Assembly: GCF_039544305.1 (NCBI RefSeq) | Contig: NZ_BAABLK010000093.1 | Span: 1 to 64,000, forward strand | DNA: 64,000 nucleotides | From: Paeniglutamicibacter antarcticus_C | GTDB taxonomy: Bacteria > Actinomycetota > Actinomycetes > Actinomycetales > Micrococcaceae | Direction of reading: 5' to 3' | Part shown: positions 43,510 through 52,744 of the stretch, piece after piece | How the letters are laid out: every line of letters starts with the position of its first letter | Position numbering within the stretch: position 1 is the stretch's first letter | The notes under the pieces: generated by a model | What the model was told of the DNA's origin: nothing | The model's input: only the letters and a program-made list of their open reading frames with translations | The model's database searches: none | Translations under genes and position numbers: made by a program

Positions 43510-43873
43510 TGGTGTCCTGGACAACATCAAAGTTCGTGAAGAACTTTGTTTCCGTTGTCCGCGGCGAGATAAGACTCTAGCACGGGTTCGGTGCGCACAT
43601 CAATTCGACTCCTCCTGGCACCGAAAACCCCGTGTTCATCAGTGATTTTGCCTCGTCAACGGGCGGTAACGCCCCCAGGGCGGCACTATTGTGAGCAGGG
43701 TCATACCCGTCGGTGTCATCTTAGGGGTCCCAGAGTGCTTCGCACGCTGGGAACAGGGGCGTTGGTACGCGTTGTTGCATAGGATGAAGATGTTCGCCGC
43801 CGTCTGGTTGGAATAACCCGCGGCCGCAGCGAGCATGAATCCATTTTTCGCGTGTGTAGGTGGCTGAGCAACG
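43510..43873. other. Intergenic region between tRNA-Leu and mshA
   Basis: Contains the promoter regions of two divergent genes and no coding frame. Two small inverted repeats are visible: CAAAGTTC / GAACTTTG around 43529-43549 and TCCCAG / CTGGGA at 43728-43752 with an inner GTGC/GCAC pair. Their roles are unknown. Confidence 0.4.
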
Positions 43874-45115
43874 ATGACTGAACCAACGATCCTTCCCAAG
43901 CGCATCGCGATGATTTCGCTGCACACCTCACCGCTGGAGCAGCCGGGCTCGGGAGACGCAGGGGGAATGAACGTCTATGTCCGGCATCTGGCTCTCGCCC
44001 TGGGCGAACTCGGGATCGAGGTCGATGTCTTCGTCCGCGGCGAAACGCAGTCCTCGGCCACTGCAATGGCCCCCGGGGTAGTCTGCCACGAGGTGCCCGC
44101 CGGACCGGCAGGCAAGCTCAGCAAGGAAGACCTTGCCGAACACCTCGAGGATGCGGCGCGGGCAATCAGGGACTACGCCACCGGGTTCGCCCCATACGAG
44201 GTGATCCACTCGCACTACTGGCTCTCCGGGGTGGTCGGCCTGCGCCTGGCCAAGGTATGGGATGTGCCGCTGGTGCATACCATGCACACCATGGGCAAGG
44301 TGAAGAAGCTTTCGGCGCAGACCGAGGAATCTGCCGCGCGCATCCGCGCGGAGATGCTCTTGTGCCGTGAGGCGGACCGGCTTATGGCCAACACCCCTGC
44401 GGAGGTCCAGGAGCTCGTGGATCTCTATGGGGCCCAACCTCAAATCGTGGATGTCGTGGAACCGGGCGTTGACCTGTCCTGCTTCCACCCCGGGGTGTGC
44501 GTGCAACGCGAGAGTCCGGATGGTTCATTGCGTGTTGTCTTTGCCGGCCGCCTCCAAAAGCTCAAGGGCCCGCAGATCCTGGTGCGCGCCCTGGGCATCC
44601 TGGCACGCGAACGACCGGACCTGGATGTGAAGCTGTCGGTCATCGGCGCCCGTTCCGGGGCCAAGGAACTGAACCTGCAAAAGCTCGTCGAGGCAGAAGG
44701 CGTTGAGCACCTGGTGCGTTTTTCCCTGCCGATGCCCGCCGAGCACCTGGCGAAGGCCTTCCGCTGCGCCGATGTGGTTGCCGTCCCCTCCTACAGCGAA
44801 TCATTCGGCCTGGTTGCCTTGGAGGCACAGGCCTGCGGAACACCGGTGCTGGCCCACCGCGTCGGCGGGCTGCCGCACGCGGTCCAGGACGGACGAACGG
44901 GGATCCTGGTTGACGGAGCCGAACCGGCTTCGTGGGCGGCGGCGCTGGCCACCTTGGCAACTAACCCGGCGTTGCGCCTGTCCCTGGGCACCCAGGCCGC
45001 CGTCTTTGCGGCAGGGCACGGTTGGGAGCAAACAGCCGATGCGGCGATCATGTCCTACCAACGGGCGTTGGATTGCTGCGCGGTGCTGGCCTCCGGGAGC
45101 ACCCCTGCACACTGA
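43874..45115 (+). CDS. mshA: D-inositol-3-phosphate glycosyltransferase MshA
   Basis: GT4 (GT-B fold) enzyme for the first step of mycothiol synthesis, joining GlcNAc from UDP-GlcNAc to inositol-3-phosphate. The N-terminal SLHTSPLEQPGSGDAGGMNV loop, HSHYWLSG, and VHTMHTMGKVKK are characteristic of MshA. The nucleotide-sugar domain has VFAGRLQKLKGP and the E-x7-E motif in YSESFGLVALEAQACG. Length is 413 residues. Start ATG 43874. With mshC 5 kb away, two of the four core mycothiol genes are in this window. Confidence 0.93.
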   Translation: MTEPTILPKRIAMISLHTSPLEQPGSGDAGGMNVYVRHLALALGELGIEVDVFVRGETQSSATAMAPGVVCHEVPAGPAGKLSKEDLAEHLEDAARAIRDYATGFAPYEVIHSHYWLSGVVGLRLAKVWDVPLVHTMHTMGKVKKLSAQTEESAARIRAEMLLCREADRLMANTPAEVQELVDLYGAQPQIVDVVEPGVDLSCFHPGVCVQRESPDGSLRVVFAGRLQKLKGPQILVRALGILARERPDLDVKLSVIGARSGAKELNLQKLVEAEGVEHLVRFSLPMPAEHLAKAFRCADVVAVPSYSESFGLVALEAQACGTPVLAHRVGGLPHAVQDGRTGILVDGAEPASWAAALATLATNPALRLSLGTQAAVFAAGHGWEQTADAAIMSYQRALDCCAVLASGSTPAH

Positions 45116-45166
45116 GGCCCGGGCCGCAGGCTCCTGCACCGCCCAGGCCGCTGGGCCCCAAACACG

Positions 45167-45201
45167 TGTTGCCGCACGGGCCGGTGGCTCATGCGGCAAC
45201 A
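45167..45201. terminator. Possible terminator between convergent mshA and the MaoC gene
   Basis: A 10-bp perfect stem (45167-45176 and 45192-45201) with a 15-nt loop lies midway between the two converging stop codons. There is no strong T-tract in either direction. Confidence 0.45.
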
Positions 45202-45235
45202 TCGGTCCCGGTCCTTGAGGCGAAGCGCTCCGGGT

Positions 45236-46141
45236 TTACCTTTGGGTACCGGTGTCGCTGTTCGCCGTGACCTGGCCGCTGAAGTGGGGCTTGTTGCTGC
45301 GTGAGCCCCACCCGGTGAACCTCGTGCTATTGCCGTGCTCCTTGAAGGACACGTCAACGGTTGATGGCAACAGGACCGGGGTGGCGAACTCGATTTCCCA
45401 GTCGTAGCCTTCCCCGTGCGGCACGGCACCTGCCAGCGCACGCCCGGCCAGGTACATTCCGTGGGCGATGGCGCGTTTCATGCCCAACGCCTTGGCGCTG
45501 GCCGCCCAGAGGTGGATGGGGTTGTAGTCCCCCATCACCGCAGCGTAGGCGCGACCGGTGTCGGAAGCGAGCTTCCACGACGCAGTGCGCATCGGGGCCT
45601 CAAAGGGCACCCGTGGCTCGGCCGGAGCATCGGGCTTGCCCGCCAGCCACACTCCGCGGGCCAGGTAGGTCGAGACCCCCCGCCACACCGGTTCCGCACC
45701 CTCGCGGACCTCGGCAACGATATCGAGCTGCGTACCTGCCCGGTGTTGGCGCATCTCGGTGGCGTAGGCGGTCACCGAAAGCACTGCCCGCGGTGAAATG
45801 GGCCGGTGGTGGTTGACCTTGTTGGCCAGGTGGACCATGCCCAGCAACGGCAGCGGGAAGTCCTCGTGCACCATCACCGACATCGCCACCGGGAACGCCA
45901 GTCCATGCACGAACACGCTGGGCAGCTCATCGCGCACCGTGTCGCCCATCAACCGCTGGTAGGCCACCAGGCGTGCCGCATCCACCTCAAGCACTTCCAG
46001 GTGGTGCTCAACGGCAGGAAGCGCTCCGGCTGAGGGATTGGCCCCGGGGAGCATGGCACGAACCCGCGCACCGGCCGCCCTGGCGTAGAGCGATCCCAGT
46101 GACGGTGCGACGTCCAGGACCTCGGTGCGCCGCGGGCTCAT
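45236..46141 (-). CDS. MaoC-like (R)-specific enoyl-ACP/CoA hydratase
   Basis: A double-hotdog-type dehydratase of 301 residues. The hydratase 2 motif is in YAAVMGDYNPIHLW, with Asp and His for water addition, and the block KRAIAHGMYLAGRAL follows. It resembles mycobacterial HtdX (Rv0241c). Its start overlaps the FabG-like stop by 4 bp (ATGA), and it is third in the thiolase-reductase-hydratase run, the same order as fadA2-fabG4-htdX in M. tuberculosis. The set could work in fatty-acid turnover or elongation. The start is ATG 46141. Confidence 0.88.
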   Translation of the reverse strand: MSPRRTEVLDVAPSLGSLYARAAGARVRAMLPGANPSAGALPAVEHHLEVLEVDAARLVAYQRLMGDTVRDELPSVFVHGLAFPVAMSVMVHEDFPLPLLGMVHLANKVNHHRPISPRAVLSVTAYATEMRQHRAGTQLDIVAEVREGAEPVWRGVSTYLARGVWLAGKPDAPAEPRVPFEAPMRTASWKLASDTGRAYAAVMGDYNPIHLWAASAKALGMKRAIAHGMYLAGRALAGAVPHGEGYDWEIEFATPVLLPSTVDVSFKEHGNSTRFTGWGSRSNKPHFSGQVTANSDTGTQR

Positions 46142-47475
46142 GCTCCCACCATCGACTGTCCGCACACCCGCAAGGTGGACCCGTTGATCCCCGCCGCCGC
46201 GTCGGAGGCCAGGAACCCGATCGCCTCGGCGACGTCGCCGGGCAATCCGCCCTGCATCAGCGAGGGCATCAACATCCGTGCCACGGCGCGCGTGGGAACC
46301 GGGATCCTTGCCGTCATCTCGGTCTCGATGAATCCCGGTGCGACGGCGTTGATCCCGCCGCCGTTGGCCGCGAAGTCGGAGGCCGAGGCGCGCACCATGC
46401 CGATGACCCCGCCCTTGGAGGCGGCGTAGTTGGTTTGTCCGCGGTTCCCCGCGATCCCGGAGGTCGAGGCCAGCGACACGATCCGCAGGCCTGGCAGCTC
46501 CGCGGCAAGGAAGGCCTCGTTCATGGCCAGCTGCGAGGCGAGGTTTACGGCGATGACCGAGTCCCAACGTGCCGCGTCCATGTTGGCCAGCAGCTTGTCG
46601 CGGGTGATCCCGGCGTTGTGGATCACGATGTCCAGCTTGCCGTGGCGTGAAACGGCGTGCTCGATGATCTTCGCCCCGGCATCGGCGCGGGTGACATCGA
46701 GCTGCAGGGCGGTTCCGGCGACCTGGTTGGCCACCTTGGCCAAAGCGTCCCCGGCGGCCGGGACATCGACAACCACGACGGTTGCGCCGTCGCGGTGCAA
46801 CGTGTGGGCGATGGCGGCGCCGATGCCGCGTGCCGCCCCGGTGACCACGGCGACCTTGCCGGCCAGCGGCTTCTCGAAGTTTGCCGGCAGCGTGCCCTTT
46901 CTGGTCTCGATGGAGAGGAACTGGCCGTCCACGTATGCACTTCGTCCCGAGAGCAGGAAGTGCAGGGCGGCCACGGCGGAGGGTGCGGTTGCGGTGACCT
47001 CTTGGTTGAGCACTATCCCGTTGGCCGTTGCCCCGCCGCGCAATTCGCGTGCCAGGGAACGGATGGCACCGTCGATGCCCTGGCGCACCGCGGCCGTTGC
47101 CGGTGCGTCGGTTCCCAGAGCCGGCCTACTGAAGCTGACAATCCGTGCCCCGGGCGCCAGGTGGCGCAGCGCATCTCCGGCGGCGAGCATCGGTGCGGAA
47201 AGTTCCCCCGGGGCGCCGAGCTCGTCAAGGAGCAGGATGATCCCGCCCAGCTTGGTGTCCCCGGTTACGTGCCGGCGCACATCAAGCCCCCAGCCCAGCA
47301 GGGTGTCGGCGATCCCTTGGGCCTCGGCGGACTCGCCGAGCAGCAGCACGGGACCCGGCAGCAATGGGGCCCCCGGTGCATAGCGGCGCAAGATTGCCGG
47401 CCTGGGCAGTCCCAGGGTCTTGGCGAGCTTCTTGGTGACGCCGAAGTTCACGAGTTCCAGGTACTTGTCGGCCAT
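46138..47475 (-). CDS. High-molecular-weight 3-oxoacyl-ACP/CoA reductase (FabG4-like)
   Basis: A 445-residue two-domain SDR protein. The N-terminal half (PVLLLGESAEAQG) is a degenerate Rossmann domain, and the C-terminal half is a full FabG. The latter has the nucleotide loop VTGAARGIGAAIA, NAGITRD, the catalytic Ser in SLASTSG, and the YAASKGG Tyr/Lys pair. This architecture matches HMwFabG of mycobacteria (FabG4, Rv0242c), which uses NADH and acts on CoA esters. It starts at 47475, 2 bp after the thiolase stop, and is coupled to the MaoC gene by a 4-bp overlap. Confidence 0.9.
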   Translation of the reverse strand: MADKYLELVNFGVTKKLAKTLGLPRPAILRRYAPGAPLLPGPVLLLGESAEAQGIADTLLGWGLDVRRHVTGDTKLGGIILLLDELGAPGELSAPMLAAGDALRHLAPGARIVSFSRPALGTDAPATAAVRQGIDGAIRSLARELRGGATANGIVLNQEVTATAPSAVAALHFLLSGRSAYVDGQFLSIETRKGTLPANFEKPLAGKVAVVTGAARGIGAAIAHTLHRDGATVVVVDVPAAGDALAKVANQVAGTALQLDVTRADAGAKIIEHAVSRHGKLDIVIHNAGITRDKLLANMDAARWDSVIAVNLASQLAMNEAFLAAELPGLRIVSLASTSGIAGNRGQTNYAASKGGVIGMVRASASDFAANGGGINAVAPGFIETEMTARIPVPTRAVARMLMPSLMQGGLPGDVAEAIGFLASDAAAGINGSTLRVCGQSMVGA

Positions 47476-47477
47476 GC

Positions 47478-48776
47478 CTAGCGTGCCTCCACGATCGCCA
47501 CGACGCCTTGTCCGCCGGCGGCGCACACCGAGACCAGGCCTCGGCCCGAGCCCTTTTCATGGAGCATCTTCGCCAGCGTGGCAACGATGCGTCCGCCGGT
47601 GGCGGCGAACGGGTGCCCGGCGGCCAACGAGGAGCCGTTCACGTTGAGCTTGGAGCGGTCGATGGATCCCAGTGCGGTATCCAGGCCCAGCTTGTTCTTG
47701 CAGAAGTCCATATCCTCCCAAGCGGCGAGGGTGGAGAGCACGGTGCCGGCGAAGGCCTCGTGGATCTCGTAGAAGTCGAAGTCCTGAAGGGTGAGGTTGT
47801 TGCGCTCAAGGATCCGTGCCACGGCGTAGGTGGGGGCCATCAGCAGGCCCTCTGCCCCGTGCACGAAGTCCACGGCCGCCGCTTCGAAGTCCACGAAGTT
47901 CGCCAGCATCGGCAAGTCGTTGGCCCGGGCGTACTCCTCGGAGCCAAGCAGCACCGCCGAGGCGCCGTCGGTCAGTGGGGTGGAGTTTCCCGCGGTCATG
48001 GTCGCCTCGGCGCCAAGGTTCTTCCCGAAGGCAGGCTTAAGCGAAGCGAGCTTCTCCAAGGTGGAGTCCGCACGCATGTTGGTGTCCTTGGAGACCCCGG
48101 CAAACGGGGTGATCAGGTCATCGAAGAAGTTACGGTCGTAGGCGGCCGCCAGGTTCTTGTGGCTGGCCAGGGCTAGCTCGTCCTGGGCCTCACGGGTGAT
48201 GTTCCAGGCCTTGGTGGTGATTGCCTGGTGGTCCCCCATCGACAACCCGGTGCGTGGCTCCCCGGTGCCCGGTGCGTTCGGTGCCAAGTCCCGCGGGCGG
48301 AACTTGCTCAGCGCCTTGAGCCTTGCACTGGTGGAGCGGGCGCGGTTGAGCTCCATGAGCATCTCGCGCAGCCCTTCGGAGACGGCGATGGGGGCATCGG
48401 AGGTGGTATCTACGCCACCTCCGATGCCGGAGTCGATCTGTCCCAGCTTGATTTTGTTGGCCAGTGAGCCGATGGCTTCCATGCCGGTGGCGCAGGCCAT
48501 CTGCACGTCGTAGGCAGGGGTCTGTGCCGAAAGCGAGGTGCCCAGGACGCATTCGCGCACCAGGTTGAAGTCCTTGGAGTGCTTGAGTACCGCACCTGCT
48601 GCCACGGCCCCGATGCGCTGGCCCTGCAGGCCGAAGCGAGCGATCAGACCGTCCAGTGCTGCGGTGAGCATATCCTGGTTGCTAGCCGTGGAATATGCGC
48701 CGTTGGAACGTGCGAAGGGGATGCGGTTGCCGCCGATGATGACGGCCGGGCGGATGGCTGGGGTCTTTTCCGACAT
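47478..48776 (-). CDS. Acetyl-CoA C-acetyltransferase (FadA-type thiolase)
   Basis: A 432-residue thiolase, closest by context to FadA2/FadI-type enzymes. The nucleophile Cys95 is in MACATGMEA, the NEAF-type motif is HEAFAGT, the catalytic His is in GHPFAATGGR, and the second Cys is in CAAGGQG. It is the first gene of the unit thiolase-FabG4-like-MaoC. The ATG 48776 lies 30 bp from the palindromic operator shared with the divergent TetR gene. Confidence 0.93.
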   Translation of the reverse strand: MSEKTPAIRPAVIIGGNRIPFARSNGAYSTASNQDMLTAALDGLIARFGLQGQRIGAVAAGAVLKHSKDFNLVRECVLGTSLSAQTPAYDVQMACATGMEAIGSLANKIKLGQIDSGIGGGVDTTSDAPIAVSEGLREMLMELNRARSTSARLKALSKFRPRDLAPNAPGTGEPRTGLSMGDHQAITTKAWNITREAQDELALASHKNLAAAYDRNFFDDLITPFAGVSKDTNMRADSTLEKLASLKPAFGKNLGAEATMTAGNSTPLTDGASAVLLGSEEYARANDLPMLANFVDFEAAAVDFVHGAEGLLMAPTYAVARILERNNLTLQDFDFYEIHEAFAGTVLSTLAAWEDMDFCKNKLGLDTALGSIDRSKLNVNGSSLAAGHPFAATGGRIVATLAKMLHEKGSGRGLVSVCAAGGQGVVAIVEAR

Positions 48777-48815
48777 GCTGTGCTGCTCCTGGGGTCAGAC
48801 GTGAGGTGGGTTACT

Positions 48816-48846
48816 GATACCCAGCGTACCTGATACGCTGGGTATC
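48816..48846. promoter_or_regulatory. Probable TetR operator between fadA and tetR
   Basis: A perfect 13-bp inverted repeat, GATACCCAGCGTA (48816-48828) and its complement (48834-48846), is separated by 5 bp. It abuts the tetR GTG at 48847 and lies 40 bp upstream of the thiolase ATG. TetR proteins usually bind such palindromes in their own divergent promoter, so the regulator likely controls both arms of the locus. Confidence 0.82.
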
Positions 48847-49554
48847 GTGAAGAACCCGCAAGCCCCCGACACCCCGGGCACCGAAGCAGAGAACACCGGC
48901 GACGGCCGTTCGGCCCGCTGGGATTCCCACCGCGCCGCACGCCGGCTGGAACTGATCAAGCTCGCCCGGCACACCATCCACCGTTTGGGCCCAGGAGCCT
49001 CCATGGAGGAAATCGCCGTGCAGGCCAACACCTCCAAGTCCGTGTTCTACCGGTATTTCGGGGACAAGGAAGGCCTGCGCCAGGCGTTGGGCCAGTACAT
49101 CATCACCAACTTCCGCACCCAGGTGATCGGCGCGGCCCGCAAGACCGACGGGGAGGTCGACGCCTTGCACTCAATGGTCCTTGCCTACCTGCAAATGGCC
49201 GCCACCTCACCGAACATCTACTTCTTCGTCACCGCCAACCCACACACCGACGTGCTCACCGACCCCGCGGCCAAGCTGAACCCCGAGTCCGGCAGCGGCG
49301 TGCTCCACGACTTCTTCGACGAGCTCACCTCCATGATGCGTACGCGGATGCACTCCTACATGGGCATCGAGCCCGGCGAAAGCGCCTCGGCTGCCCTTGA
49401 GCTGTGGCCGCGCGCCTCCATCGGGATGGTGCGTGCCGCCGGGGAGCTCTGGCTGCGCGCCCCGGAAACCGCCGAACGTCCAGGCATCGAGGAGCTCGCC
49501 ACGTCCATCACCTCTTGGCTCACCCACGGAGTGGCCCAGCAGGCCGCCTCCTAG
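48847..49554 (+). CDS. TetR/AcrR family transcriptional regulator
   Basis: A 235-residue regulator with an N-terminal HTH (about residues 45-80: ASMEEIAVQANTSKSVFYRYFGDKEGL) and a ligand-binding C-terminal domain of the TetR_C type. The location between the thiolase operon and an acyl-CoA oxidase suggests that it senses an acyl-CoA or fatty acid. The GTG start directly follows the palindrome, so the transcript is probably leaderless or nearly so, and binding would block it. The alternative start codons further in would remove part of the HTH. Confidence 0.92.
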   Translation: MKNPQAPDTPGTEAENTGDGRSARWDSHRAARRLELIKLARHTIHRLGPGASMEEIAVQANTSKSVFYRYFGDKEGLRQALGQYIITNFRTQVIGAARKTDGEVDALHSMVLAYLQMAATSPNIYFFVTANPHTDVLTDPAAKLNPESGSGVLHDFFDELTSMMRTRMHSYMGIEPGESASAALELWPRASIGMVRAAGELWLRAPETAERPGIEELATSITSWLTHGVAQQAAS

Positions 49555-49632
49555 CTTCTTTTCCCGCCGTACGCACCACTTCCACCCCCCGCACACCCAA
49601 CAGGCAAGCCCCACCGAAAGGCAGATACGCCC

Positions 49633-51720
49633 GTGACTACTGAACAACTCACCACCCAAGCCCTCGAGGCGAGAATCGACGTCGCAGCCCTCGGCGAACA
49701 GCTACTGGGTCGCTGGGCCGACATCCGCAAACAAGCCCGAGCCCTTTCGGGCAGCGAAGCGGTGCGTGGCATCCCCGGCCTGTCGATGGACGAGCACCGC
49801 GAACGCGTGCTGTCCCAGCTGCACGACCTGGTTGATGCTAAGGCCGTGCACCGTGCATTCCCCAAGCGCCTGGGCGGGGAAGACAACCACGGCGGATCCA
49901 TTGCCAGCTTCGAGGAACTGGTCACCGCCGACCCGTCACTGCAGATCAAGGCCGGTGTCCAGTGGGGTCTCTTCGGCTCCGCCGTGCTGCACCTGGGCAC
50001 CGAGGAGCACCAGGACAAGTGGCTGCCGGGCATCATGAACATGGAGATCCCCGGCGCGTTTGCGATGACAGAAATCGGGCACGGCTCGGACGTGGCCTCC
50101 ATCGGCACCACCGCCACCTATGATCCGGACACCCAGGAATTCAGCATCAACACCCCCTTCAAGGCGGCGTGGAAGGAATACCTGGGCAATGCGGGCCTGC
50201 ACGGCAAGGCAGCGGTGGTATTCGCCCAGCTCATCACCGCCGGGGTGAACCACGGCGTGCACGCCTTCTACGTCGACATCCGCGACGGGAACGGTTTCCT
50301 GCCCGGTGTCGGGGGCGAGGACGACGGGCTCAAGGGCGGGCTCAACGGCATCGACAACGGACGCCTGCACTTCACCGATGTGCGCATCGCGCGCACCAAC
50401 CTGCTCAACCGCTACGGCGACGTCGCCATCGACGGCACCTACTCCTCGCCCATCCACTCCCCGGGCCGGCGCTTCTTCACCATGCTCGGCACTCTGGTTC
50501 AGGGCCGGGTGTCATTGGACGGCGCGGCAACCTCCGCCTCGAAGATCGCCCTGCAGATCGCGGTCACCTACGGCAACCAGCGCCGCCAATTCAACGCCAC
50601 TTCCGACACTGTCGAGGAAACGCTGATGGACTACCAGCGCCACCAGCGCCGGCTGCTCATCCGCCTGGCCCGCACCTATGCGGCGTCATTCGCCCACGAG
50701 GAACTGCTGGAGAAGTTCGACGGCGTCTTTTCCGGTGCCACCGACACCGACGCTGACCGCCAGGACCTCGAGACCCTGGCCGCCGCGTTGAAGTCGCTGA
50801 GCACCTGGGATGCGCTGGACACTCTCCAGGAGGCACGCGAGGCCTGCGGCGGCGCCGGCTTCATCGGCGAGAACCGCCTCACCGCACTGCGCGCGGACCT
50901 GGATGTCTACGTCACCTTCGAGGGCGACAACAACGTGCTGCTCCAGCTGGTCGGCAAGCGACTGCTCACCGACTACGGGCAGGAATTTCGCCAGTTCAAC
51001 GCCGGGGTGATGGCCCGCTACGTCGTCAAGCAAGCCGAAAACGTGGCATTGCACCGCACCGGGCTTCGCTCGGTGGCACAGTTCGTTGCCGACACCGGGG
51101 ACGAGCGCAAGAGCGCGAACTTCTTCAAGGAAACCGCGAACCAGCGCGCCCTGCTCACCGACCGCATCAAGACCATGGTCGCCCAGATCGCCGACGAGAT
51201 GCGCGGGGTCGATCCCAAGGACCGCGCAGCAGGTGCCGCGGTGTTCAACGAAAACCAGAATGCGCTGATCGCCGCGGCCCGCGCGCACGGCGAGCTGCTG
51301 CGCTGGGAAGCCTTCACCACCGCACTGGAAAAGACAACCGACGCCGGAACCCGCACCGTGCTCACCTGGTTGCGCGATGTCTACGCGCTCTGCCTGATCG
51401 AGGAGAACCTCGGCTGGTACCTGATGAACGGGCGTCTGTCGATGCAGCGTGCCCGCACCCTGCCCGGCTACATCAACATCCTGCTCGCCCGCCTGCGCCC
51501 GCACGCCCAGGACCTTGTCGACGCCTTTGGCTACGGTCCCGAGCACCTGCGCGCGGCCATCATCGCCGATGACCGCGAATCCAAGCGCCAGGACGAGGCC
51601 CAGGAATACTACCGCCGGTTGCGCGCCAGCGCTGATACACCGGTCGATGAAAAGGTGCTGATCGCCCGCGAGAAAGCCGCCAAGAAGGCCGCACAGCAGG
51701 GGTCCAAGAAGAAAAAGTAG
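49633..51720 (+). CDS. Acyl-CoA oxidase/dehydrogenase
   Basis: A 695-residue flavoenzyme of the acyl-CoA oxidase family. Typical blocks are FAMTEIGHGSDV, NGIDNGRLHFTDVRI, RVSLDGAATSASKIALQIAVTYGNQRRQF, ACGGAGFIGENRL (catalytic Glu region) and TFEGDNNVLLQL. Two helical C-terminal domains follow, as in peroxisomal enzymes. It ends with a lysine-rich tail (KKAAQQGSKKKK). Start GTG 49633. It is 78 bp after tetR and forms the first step of beta-oxidation with the divergent thiolase/reductase/hydratase genes. The mycobacterial equivalent position holds fadE5, a dehydrogenase. Confidence 0.9.
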   Translation: MTTEQLTTQALEARIDVAALGEQLLGRWADIRKQARALSGSEAVRGIPGLSMDEHRERVLSQLHDLVDAKAVHRAFPKRLGGEDNHGGSIASFEELVTADPSLQIKAGVQWGLFGSAVLHLGTEEHQDKWLPGIMNMEIPGAFAMTEIGHGSDVASIGTTATYDPDTQEFSINTPFKAAWKEYLGNAGLHGKAAVVFAQLITAGVNHGVHAFYVDIRDGNGFLPGVGGEDDGLKGGLNGIDNGRLHFTDVRIARTNLLNRYGDVAIDGTYSSPIHSPGRRFFTMLGTLVQGRVSLDGAATSASKIALQIAVTYGNQRRQFNATSDTVEETLMDYQRHQRRLLIRLARTYAASFAHEELLEKFDGVFSGATDTDADRQDLETLAAALKSLSTWDALDTLQEAREACGGAGFIGENRLTALRADLDVYVTFEGDNNVLLQLVGKRLLTDYGQEFRQFNAGVMARYVVKQAENVALHRTGLRSVAQFVADTGDERKSANFFKETANQRALLTDRIKTMVAQIADEMRGVDPKDRAAGAAVFNENQNALIAAARAHGELLRWEAFTTALEKTTDAGTRTVLTWLRDVYALCLIEENLGWYLMNGRLSMQRARTLPGYINILLARLRPHAQDLVDAFGYGPEHLRAAIIADDRESKRQDEAQEYYRRLRASADTPVDEKVLIAREKAAKKAAQQGSKKKK

Positions 51721-51806
51721 AAGAAGTAGTACCGGCACGAAAACGCGGAATCGCTGATTGAGGGCGGGGGCGAGGTCCATCTGGCCTCGGCTCCCGCTCT
51801 CATGCG

Positions 51807-52457
51807 TCATGGCCCGGCGGCGATGCGTGCGGTGAAGCCCGGCACACCCTCACCGGTAAGTCGCCCGGCCTGCACCGGACGTCCGGAGACCGCAAGCAGC
51901 AGATCGATCATCGGGCCCCGCACCTCTTGCCCGGCACCGTGGCTGAATTCGTCATCGGTGCCCACCAAGCGCGAGCCTTCGGCCGTTTCCCTACCGCCGC
52001 CGAACTTGGTGCCCGTCTTGAGGTGGTGGGCCAAGGCGGTGGCAACGTGGGCTGCGCGGTAGTCGCGGCCGATCAGCAGCGGACGGCGAATGTCCTCCCC
52101 GTGCACGAACGCCTCAACCAGCCGGGTGGCCAGCGGGGCAGGCGGGGTGCTCGTGCGTCCCAGCACGGCTGCGAACGCGGCAAGCGTTTCCTGTGGATCC
52201 GCGCGCAGTTCCTTGGTGACGCCCGTGGCGTTGTCCTTGTCAAAGTCGAACCCCGAGGCAACCAGCCGGCCGATGAACCCAAGTCGTGTCGTGCACGCCG
52301 CATCAACTAAGTGGGCCAATACCTGATGTACGTCCCAGCCAACACATAACGAGGACGTCTGCCACTTCGTTGGCGCCAGCCCGTTTAGATCCTGCAGCAG
52401 GGCCATGCGTTCCTGGTGCACCACGGGCCAGATGGCACTGCCGCTTCGAGGTCTCAT
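51807..52457 (-). CDS. Maleylpyruvate isomerase-family mycothiol-dependent enzyme
   Basis: A 216-residue member of the DinB/MDMPI fold family, which includes mycothiol-dependent maleylpyruvate isomerase. The N-terminal bundle carries the metal-binding His in CVGWDVHQVLAHLVD, and the second cluster is VEAFVHGEDIRRPL, where family zinc ligands occur. The C-terminal part has RGPMIDLLLAVSGRP. The reaction catalysed is unknown; cofactor use of mycothiol is inferred from the family. The start is ATG 52457, with GGGTGG upstream. It converges on the acyl-CoA oxidase gene. Confidence 0.85.
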   Translation of the reverse strand: MRPRSGSAIWPVVHQERMALLQDLNGLAPTKWQTSSLCVGWDVHQVLAHLVDAACTTRLGFIGRLVASGFDFDKDNATGVTKELRADPQETLAAFAAVLGRTSTPPAPLATRLVEAFVHGEDIRRPLLIGRDYRAAHVATALAHHLKTGTKFGGGRETAEGSRLVGTDDEFSHGAGQEVRGPMIDLLLAVSGRPVQAGRLTGEGVPGFTARIAAGP

Positions 52458-52744
52458 GGAACCACCCAAGCAGCACTGCTACTTGCTGACAAGGCACACG
52501 CATCGATGTGGAGATGCCGGGAACGGTCCGGGCCCGCCAGGTCTCGTTCGCTGACCCCGACCCATGGCCCGGAAATAAGGAGGATCGCGCGCGAAAAAAG
52601 GCCGACGGGTTCATCTCACCCGACCGCCGAAAAGCCCGGCAGATGGGGCCCAAACGTTCTTGGGCCATTGGTCCGGGTTCTGTGTAGCGCGACATTGCCA
52701 TAGAGTTAAAGCAACGCGGCTTACGAAAGGGCAACGCTCAACCC

